64,000 nucleotides of DNA from Trifolium pratense. Taxonomy: Eukaryota; Streptophyta; Magnoliopsida; Fabales; Fabaceae. Made by a program: the position numbers and the translations under genes. Numbering within the stretch: position 1 is the first letter of the stretch; each line of letters begins with the position of its first letter. Shown here one piece after another: positions 44,801 through 52,493 of the stretch. The notes under the pieces were generated by a model, which did no database searches, was not told the origin of the DNA, and worked only from the letters and a program-made list of their open reading frames with translations. The stretch spans positions 40,572,635-40,636,634 of the forward strand of contig NC_060063.1 of the NCBI RefSeq assembly GCF_020283565.1, read 5' to 3'.

Positions 44801-47800
44801 TAACATTTGATCCGTTTACCTACACTTTTTGTACAGTTTTTGAAACAAATATGCTATAACATGTTTCTTTTCATTCATGTACTAATATTTCCATTCCATT
44901 TCTTTTATATTCTAAGAGGTTAAGTCCAATCTTACATAAGGGGTTTGTTGGAGCACAGGGACTAAATGTGTATTGGCTAATCTTTTAGCTACTTGATATT
45001 TGAACTAGACATACACATATCTTGATGATCCTGTTATTTTTGTTTCTCTTTCTCTCATTTTAAATTGGAGCTAGAACTTATTTCTCTCTGTATGACATAC
45101 ATTTCTTGAACTTGGAGAATCGTTCATTATGTTTGATACAACAGCTGCACTGGATGCATTCAAAACTGTAAGGGGCTAAAAACTTACCATTTCCTGGTCT
45201 TTTATGGTTAGCAAATATTATCCTTTTGAAATTTAAGAAAACACTTCATTGTTCAAGTTCTAGAATCTTTGTTGTAATCTAGATTTTGCAAATCTGATGC
45301 AGGCTCATACTCTTTTAAGAAAGGAGGTCAGGAAGTCCCAATTGAATTACTCAATAATATTGGTGTCCTTGAGTCTTAATAGCAAGAATTTGAGGTTTGT
45401 ACTACTATTTCACACGCAATTTCCTTATGTTATGTCCCTTTCTCAGCTCACTTACCATATTCAATTGTAGAAATATCTATGGAAGAATTAGCTCCTCTTT
45501 TTATGTATGTGACATTGTGACTCAAAGTTCAGTATTGCATTTGAATTTTAAACTATTAATTATCTTTGCATTCCTTACTATAATTCTCACATTATTTGTA
45601 GTCACAATCTTCTACTAAGAGTGGTCTATTTAACAAAATATATTACTACAATCTTCTACAAAATTTATTAGTGCCAAAATTGTCGTGTTATAATGTGGGG
45701 TGTTTTTGTAGTATTAAGTATCTATCTATTATGGTTGCTATTTGAAATTTTTAGCCCTTATAACTAAATTGTGATCTCAGATGCAACATCAGCTAGAGAC
45801 ACTTCTTTTTTTTTGGAACTGAGCTGGAGATACTTCTAGTTGACAAAGCTCTCTTTTAGCTAATGAGAACGAGACATACTTTGCATTATGAGATTATAAG
45901 CATAATTTAAGAGAATGATCTTGATCCAATGCACAACCAGCTGGAGATACTTCCATTTTTCATTGCTAGTTTTCTGCTTTTTTCAGTACAGAGGTTCGGT
46001 ATTCTCCCTGAGCTATTTGTGTTATGTGCTTGAAGTTAGCTTGCTGTCACGCTTGGAACTGTGGACTGATGCTTCTGTAGTGTTTCTTGTTCCCTGCTCT
46101 TTTGTAGTCTATTGGTATACATCATAGGTTTGGTAGGTGTTTGTGGAATGTTGGTTTGTTTATTCGAGTTACACTACTAGACAAGTGTTATTGGGGTGCT
46201 TTTTCTAATTTTGGGGTCGATTGTTAATTAGTGGGGGGCCAAGTAGTGTTCTCGATCTGTTGGTTGTGTTCTCAGATTTGTCTTGTACTCGGATCAATTT
46301 TGTTTATGAAATGAATTAATGTATTACAAGAGCTTTTATTTATATTATAGAGTATGTATAATGGAACAACACTAAATTAATAATTAATAATATTATATAT
46401 TTTGAAAGTCTAAAATAAAATTACAATTACGGTAAAAAAAAGAGTATTAAGTTAAAAAAAAAACATACAAGGACTTATAATAGCGTTTTTAGGCACGGGC
46501 GCTGTTAAAAGTTGACATATAATAGTGTTTTTAGGCTCGGGCGCTATTAAAGGTTGACATATAACAGCGTTTTCAGCATAAAGCGCTATAAAACACCCGT
46601 TTCTATAGTCCCTACTGGTCACGCCAGTTTACATACGACAGCGGTTTTTTCCTGAAGCGCTATTAAATGTTGATATTTGATAGCGCTTTAAAAACGCTAT
46701 TATAGGCAGCGAACTTATAATAGCGGTATCAGTAATAACGCTTTAAAGCGCTATTAAAAGCCAAAATAAGCGCTATTAAAGGCCTTCATTTGTTGTAGTG
46801 TAACCTAATGCAATTATAATGCTTCAACTTCATGAATGTCATCCTAGACATCTCTAATGCATGTGGTACCATCTTCTTTATTAGAGCATCTCACCTATAA
46901 TATCCTTCTTTATCAGATAAATATAATCTGATATACTTCTTTATTGGAATATCCAATATCCTATTTAATTCATGAATGCATGTATGTGTTTTCATGAATT
47001 CACTCTCAATTAGTTAGCATAAAGCTCTTCATTTACAATGTGGAACACTATCCAACATTCTTCATCATTAAGATTAAACAAACCTTAATATTCTTCATTT
47101 ATAACTTCATACATGATCAACAATCATCAACGAATAATAATGAGCATTATAGGCATCAATAAGCATCAACAATCATGTAAAAATACCATTAAACCATGTT
47201 ACAAGTGTCTAATTGCACTTAAAAACATGAACAAAAGTTGCAGTCCCAGTGCTGTTCGCTGAGCGAACAGTGGCGAACCACATCAGGGAAATACTGGCTC
47301 ATGGTGAGCAGTGGCGAACCACACCAGTGGAACACTGACTCCTAGCGAGTAGTGGCGAGCTGTTCTCCACCCGTTCGCTAAGCGAAGGCCTGACGAAGGT
47401 CTCTTGACAGGAATGCTCAAACCTTGCGTTTTTCACTCCAAATCATCCAAAAATCTCATTTTTCATGTTATAAATCTCAAATGAGTTTGTATTCAAGTGC
47501 AACAAACATATCTAAACACAAAAAGACGGTTTGTTTCATAGATCTATATCATAAACATCGAAAAAGTAAAGATTTACCACTTTTACTCAAAACTCACAAA
47601 AACACAATGCTCTTGAGTTCAAACATCTACAAATTCTGTTTTTACTCATTAAATTCATTCATACATCATGCTAAGAGTATATTAAACATGTCATGAACCT
47701 TAGATTCGATTTCCATTAAGAAAAACTCATCCAAACTAAAACGAAAATAGGGTGGAGAAAGTTCGGGTAAGGAGAAATCGACATTCTCTCATTCCTCGTG

Positions 47801-48154
47801 TCACCCACGATTATTAAACCTACTCTCATACCTGGATTCGAAGAAAACTCGAAGATTTGCTCTTGAATCTCTCCACTTTTCTTTGCCCTAGCTCCTTTCT
47901 CTCTTCCTTCTCTCTAACTCTTCAAGAACAAAGAGAAATGAAATGTTTTCTCTCTCTACCCATGACCATATGGGCGCCCCCCACATAGTCCACAAGGCCC
48001 ATTGCCATGGCCCAACATCGCGTTAACTCTCACTACTCGCTTAATAACTACAGTATTCGATAAATAACTAAAGTTACTAACTTATTTAAAATGTCACGTC
48101 AATAAAATATTTTAAACACACAAAAATTAATAAAATGAAAATTGGGTCGTTACA
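41900..48154 (-). repeat. 5' LTR of the Ty3/gypsy element, interrupted by a CACTA transposon
   Basis: Plus-strand ends are TGTAACACCCTAACTCC (41900) and TTGGGTCGTTACA (48154). Without the 4165-bp CACTA element (42636-46800) and one copy of its TAA duplication, the LTR is about 2.09 kb. Its edge next to the primer-binding site is exact. No partner LTR remains in the window. Small ORFs inside are not genes. Confidence 0.85.
42636..46800. mobile_element. Non-autonomous CACTA transposon in the Ty3/gypsy LTR
   Basis: The ends are CACTACTACAAAAACGAG (left) and CATTTGTTGTAGTG (right), the hallmark CACTA termini. The 3-bp duplication TAA flanks it (42633-42635 and 46801-46803). Subterminal regions (42655-42890 and 46470-46790) are packed with AATAGCGCTTT/AAAGCGCTATT words in both orientations, the expected transposase-binding arrays. 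No TNPD/TNPA-type transposase is visible. The interior has leader-like sequence (43000-43450) and an exon-like stretch near 43990-44115, in frame as EWTFVQAKSETVQNVCDIV, which I cannot identify. Confidence 0.92.
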
Positions 48155-48935
48155 TAGGGCATGGCAATGAGAAAGGCAGATACTGGGGAGAAGAGGAAGA
48201 ACAACAAAGAAGATGAAAGAAGAGATCTTGAATTAGGTTCTTAGAATTTACCTTATTTAGAAATACTATATCGTAATAATTGATCTAAATTCAACTCTTT
48301 CTTGAATATAGAAAACATACTTAAAGAACCAAAGAAAGGTACTTAAAGAAGAAAAAAAAAATGGAACAATATAGTTTAATTTTTGTACACTTCTAATTGT
48401 TGAGAGTTTCATTCTTGCAAATTCACTATAGAAAGAGTTTAATTTGTTGTAGCTCAACTACAAGAATCTTTGAATTCAGAATATAAGTACTATTGGTAAA
48501 ATATACGTTCTGTTGTTTGTTTACGGCAAAATATACCTTTTTTTTTTACGGATAAAATATACCTTCGGTTGGTAAACATGTTTTTGGTGAGGGATGCAGA
48601 TTTTTTGCACTGAACTTTCACATGGTTTTCACACTATTTTGAATCTTCGACAGTTGATTGTCAATTGGACGATCTAGATCAATGCAATTATAAAATTTCT
48701 TAAAATAATTTTGATCGTACAATTTAGATCGGACGACTGTAAATATGTAATCTAAAGTAGTATGAAAACTGTGGAAAAATAAACAGGAGCAAATTTGTTT
48801 CCCTCAATGAGACCTGAATTCTCTCCTTCTTTACGTTCTCTCCATCTCCCTGTTTTCATAATTTCTTTTTTAACTAAAGGTATTATCTGTGCGTAACTGT
48901 AGAGATTAATCTTCTCAAGACAATTAAGATCCATT
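48155..48935. other. AT-rich stretch beyond the Ty3/gypsy LTR, no gene
   Basis: Starts at the LTR edge (TAGGGCATGGCAATGAG). It contains an AG-rich block (48170-48230) and A/T-rich DNA. No coding frame or element boundary could be supported. Confidence 0.45.
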
Positions 48936-49060
48936 TAAGGGGTTCACCTCTTCCAACAAATATTTTTGTCCATATGCACCGTATATGAATCGAACCCCAG
49001 ATCAAATGGTTAAGGGACTCAAGTATCTACCATTAGTATCAATATTTGTTTTTTTATAAA
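48936..49060 (-). mobile_element. Possible SINE remnant
   Basis: On the minus strand, GGTAGATACTTGAGTCCC is followed by GGGGTTCGATTCATATACG, the latter a good B-box match (GGTTCGATTC). The A box is weak. Length and context suit a tRNA-derived SINE, but ends are not defined. Confidence 0.35.
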
Positions 49061-49244
49061 CGAAAAACATCTAGATATCAGGGGACAAAAACAAATCTCA
49101 CCCTCATCCTTTGTCTATATATATCCTTATATATTAATAAAAAAGAAAAACAAAATATATACAAAAATCGGGGGACATAAACACAACTCACGAAAGTCTC
49201 AACTAAATATTCTTGTAATTGATTTTAAAGTTTGTTATTTTTTC

Positions 49245-49345
49245 CCAACAATGAAATATGGTCAAAGTAGTAAGGATTTTGGACCCCTTGAGTAGGTGGT
49301 CAGGAGTTTGATTTATGACTGCTCTTGTGTATAAAAAAAGTTCAG
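49245..49345 (+). mobile_element. Possible SINE remnant
   Basis: GGTCAAAGTAGTAAGGATTT, then GGTGGTCAGGAGTTTGATTT, resemble diverged A and B boxes of the SINE units at 2669 and 3753, and an A-run follows at about 49333. The match is weak. Confidence 0.35.
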
Positions 49346-49484
49346 TTGAGAGGAGAAAATTCATCTTGTATGCCCCATGAATTCTACAACAGAGATTAGT
49401 CATCGTCGTGGAAATTCGTACTTATAAACATGATAACAGAAAAAAGTTTGTTATTTTTTTATCGACTAAAGTGACACAGCTAGT

Positions 49485-49620
49485 GAGAGTCCCCGTGAGC
49501 ATAGCTCAGTTGACAGAAATATTGCATTCAATATGCAGTCATCGATGTTCGAACCCCGGTACTCCCACTATTTCACCATAAAATATAAAATTCTAGCCAC
49601 TAAATTACTTGACAAAAATA
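49485..49620 (+). mobile_element. tRNA-derived SINE
   Basis: GAGCATAGCTCAGTTGACAG (A-box region, from 49497) and GATGTTCGAACCCCGGTACT (B box, from 49544) are tRNA-like. They are followed by a 60-bp tRNA-unrelated tail ending near ACAAAAATAAAAATG. The 5' and 3' arms do not pair into a proper acceptor stem, so this is a SINE rather than a tRNA gene. Confidence 0.65.
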
Positions 49621-50122
49621 AAAATGAAACCAGTGATCGTTTTATAATCTCTCAAAGAGCTTGATCTTCGTACCTTGAACTTAAAATGTTATGCTGGAAC
49701 TAAGTTAGCACCTCAAATACATTTTAAAGTTTGTTATTATTAATATACTAGAAAATAGTTTGTAGAATAACTCGGTTGTTACAAACATTGAAGAAACTGA
49801 GTTTGAACTCAATCCACCTAGGGATGGCAATTGGACCCAATTTTAGGGACTAAATCTAAACTTTGCATATATTACATGGACTAAAATAGGGATTAACCCT
49901 TTTAATTATAATTCTCATAAGTCAAAATTAAAATATTTGAAAACTTTTAATTATATTAAAATTATATCATACTTTTTAATCGATCGATTTGTTATAAGTA
50001 AAATTGCAGGTATATGGGTACTTAGGTACCCATAAGATATAGGTACAAGATTGTTTATCCACGCGAATATGGATCCGGGTATGGATATTTTTCAAATTAA
50101 AGATACGGGGATTAGTACTATG

Positions 50123-51277
50123 TGAAGGTGTGAAAACACAAGAAGGGGGGGGGTTGAATTGTGTTTTAGCTAAGTTAAAACTTTTTCAAGTTCTTAACTC
50201 AGCTACGTTCGCAGCGGATAAATAACACAAATAATAACAAGAGAGAGAGAGAGAAAAACACACAAGCAGTTTATACTGGTTCCTCTCACAAAACGAGAGT
50301 AGTCCAGTCCCCTTGCACTTCCAAGGGAGTTCACTATAATCACACAAGATTACACCTGCTCAAGCACACAAGCAAGAGACTTCTCAACAATGCTCAAGCA
50401 CACAAGCAAGAGACTTCTCAACAATGCTCAAGCACACAAGCAAGAGACTTCACACTTAAGCACACAAGCTTAAGTTACACACTTAAGCACACAAGCTTAA
50501 GTTTCCTCAAGTAAATAGTAAAGTATATAAAAATATACAAATGCTCTTAGATGAACCTAAATAGAGCAAATACAAATATTACAGAGTATTTGGCTAAAGT
50601 GCAAAAACACTTGAGAAAGGTTCAGAGCTTGTATATCACAGAGTTCAGAGTTTGTTCAGCGCACGTTCAATTCTTGATAATTGTCTATTTATTGTAGCTG
50701 AATCTTCTAGTATATATATACCACTAGAAAAGAGTCGTTGCAAAAAGAACCGTTGGAGTTGATAACCTTTTGTCTTCAAGCAGTCTGTCTTGATGCAGTT
50801 GGTTGTATCCAAAACTAAGAAAGAGTTTCAGGTACTTTGACTACTGCAGAGTGGACTTTCCTTATTCAGCTAACAAAACTGAAGACCCACGTTCTCAAGA
50901 CAGGACAGACAAAACAGAGGTAGCTGAACTGATCAGGCTTGAAAGGTCCTTTTCTCCATTGGTAGAAGAGTTGACTGGTGAAAGGAATCTTCACAGCTTT
51001 CAAAGAGATCTTCAGAGTTTGATGAAGCTCGTAGACAGACAGAAGTACTGAAGTCTTCATCCTCTGAACGTTGTAACCTCTGAAGTCCAACATCTTCTGA
51101 GCGCTTGTGAACTTCTGAGTTCACATCCTCTGAACTCCACTCAGGACTTAAATGATGCTTATATCTGCGCACTCAAAATAAATTTTTAGTCCTTCCAATT
51201 GTTAATTAATACTTTGTTATCATCAAAACCTTTATAGATTTAGGGGCAAACATTTTTAAATCAATTTTGTTCCAACA
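50123..51277 (-). repeat. 3' LTR of Sirevirus-2
   Basis: 1155 bp, TGAAGGTGTG...TTCCAACA on the plus strand. A TATATATA box sits in a near-palindrome (TCTAGTATATATATACCACTAGA pattern, about 50706-50728). CACACAAGCAAGAGACTTC-type units of about 34 bp repeat three times at 50357-50450. Identical to the other LTR except one G. Confidence 0.96.
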
Positions 51278-51720
51278 ATCTCCCCCTTTTTGATGATGAC
51301 AAACATAAGTATTAATTGACAATTGTTGTTAAATTAACTTATCATGTTTCTCTTAGGTTTCTGAGGTTTGCAAGCTCCCCCTAAGATTGATACTCCATAA
51401 AGTCTGAACTTTATGTTTTATCCATGATATTTTAATTTAGTATAAGATTAAGATGTTTGAAATAGAACAAATTTCATATCTTTCTTCAGAGTGAGAGGTT
51501 TGCAAGCTCTCCCCCTAAGTCTCATAAGGCTAAGTTAAAATTGCACTCTTAACTTATCCTTACTTATGAAATTTATTTTAGTTTCAACTAACTTAGTCTC
51601 CTCCTTGAAATACGTAAAACAACTTAAAAGTAACAACTTTTAACATAACAGATAAAAGCGAGATAAACGGCGTGGTTTCAGTTTTGGAACATATCAATTA
51701 ATGCGTAACTACTCCCCCTT
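51278..51720 (-). promoter_or_regulatory. Polypurine tract and extra purine tracts of Sirevirus-2
   Basis: On the minus strand AAAAAGGGGGAGAT lies directly against the 3' LTR (51278-51291). Further GGGGGAG copies occur near 51375, 51505 and 51710 (CTCCCCC on the plus strand). Four tracts in 450 bp repeat the pattern of Sirevirus-1. Confidence 0.85.
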
Positions 51721-51835
51721 TTGTCATTATCAAAAAGTAAGACAAAGTTATAAAACCAAGACAGTCAAAGAAGAAAGAGTGGTTGTTACAAAGGTGAATT
51801 AATTTTAAAAACAAAAACCAACGCGCTCAAGGGTT

Positions 51836-51844
51836 TATAAAAAG
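51836..51844 (+). promoter_or_regulatory. TATA box in front of the antisense ORF
   Basis: TATAAAAAG on the plus strand lies 21 bp before the first ATG (51857) and 78 bp before the second in-frame ATG (51914). Transcription usually starts 25-35 bp past a plant TATA box, so a transcript from here would more naturally use the second ATG. Whether it is used is unknown. Confidence 0.45.
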
Positions 51845-51856
51845 GAGCGATTTAGC

Positions 51857-52222
51857 ATGCCTGCTTCACTTAAAATCAAGAAGAAACAAGTGAAGCAAGA
51901 GAAAGTAGGAATAATGAAAAGATTTAGTTTACGCATCGCAGAGTTTAAGAGAAAGAAGAACGAAGACAAACGCGAGGACGAAGAGAAGGATAAAAAAGAC
52001 AACAAGAAACCAGAAGATGCTGAGATAATAATCATCTCATCAGACTCTGAAGCTGAAGAGAATGAAGATGATGCTGACTATGTGGAGTTCTTGGCTAGCT
52101 ATGTTCCAGAAGAGGAACAGGAAGAAGAAGAACAAGAGCAAAACCCAGATCCCATTGAAATTTCATCAGAGGATGCTGAGGAGAAATCAGAGATTTCTTC
52201 TGAGTTTTATCCATCTGATTAG
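51857..52222 (+). CDS. Antisense ORF in Sirevirus-2: small basic-acidic protein
   Basis: A 121-codon ORF on the strand opposite to gag-pol, between the purine tracts and the env-position ORF, so it converges with nothing and overlaps no other ORF. The first 50 residues are strongly basic (KIKKKQVKQEKVG; RIAEFKRKKNEDKRED). The rest is strongly acidic with repeated SSDSE/ISSED motifs and DADYVEFLASYVPEEE in between. There is no zinc finger, signal or membrane segment. A TATA box lies just upstream and AATAAAAATTTT at 52280 could serve as a poly(A) signal. The second ATG (codon 20) is an alternative start. The alternating charged, low-complexity make-up means chance cannot be excluded. The function is unknown. 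Confidence 0.5.
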   Translation: MPASLKIKKKQVKQEKVGIMKRFSLRIAEFKRKKNEDKREDEEKDKKDNKKPEDAEIIIISSDSEAEENEDDADYVEFLASYVPEEEQEEEEQEQNPDPIEISSEDAEEKSEISSEFYPSD

Positions 52223-52493
52223 GATTAGGTTGTCTTTTTCTTTTTCTTTTTACCAATGTACTCTACATTATCAGATCATTAATAAAAATTTTCGTTTTTT
52301 AAAAAGCATCTTGTGTTCTTGTGCTCTTATTTATCAAGAAAAAAATATCAAGTGGACATAAAATAATTAATCAATCAAAACATAAACAAAATCTTGAAAT
52401 AGATAAACCAGAAAAAGTGTTCAGAAGGTAAACAAGGAAATAAACATGACAAAATAAGTAAGCAAAACATATGAAGAAAATGTGCATAGAATC

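Larger units (their letters stand above)
29522..48154 (-). mobile_element. Ty3/gypsy element (chromovirus-like), truncated and twice interrupted
   Basis: From right to left on the minus strand: 5' LTR (48154-41900, with a CACTA element inside), primer-binding site (41899-41883), gag-protease (41764-40698), a Sirevirus insertion (40692-30755), then protease-RT (30749-29522). The LTR begins TGTAACGACCC and ends AGGGTGTTACA, and gag has three zinc knuckles, both suggestive of the Tekay-like chromoviruses. The integrase that would decide the lineage is lost. Confidence 0.85.

Noticed and set aside
49497..49570. A tRNA gene at GAGCATAGCTCAGTTG...GTTCGAACCCC
   Set aside because: Boxes A and B are good, but the acceptor and anticodon stems do not pair and a non-tRNA tail follows, so it is a SINE.
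50803..51172. ORFs repeated identically at 50803-51172 and 61995-62364 as a conserved gene pair
   Set aside because: They lie inside the two LTRs of the same element and are identical because the LTRs are. The solo LTR has an altered version on the other strand. No coding signal.
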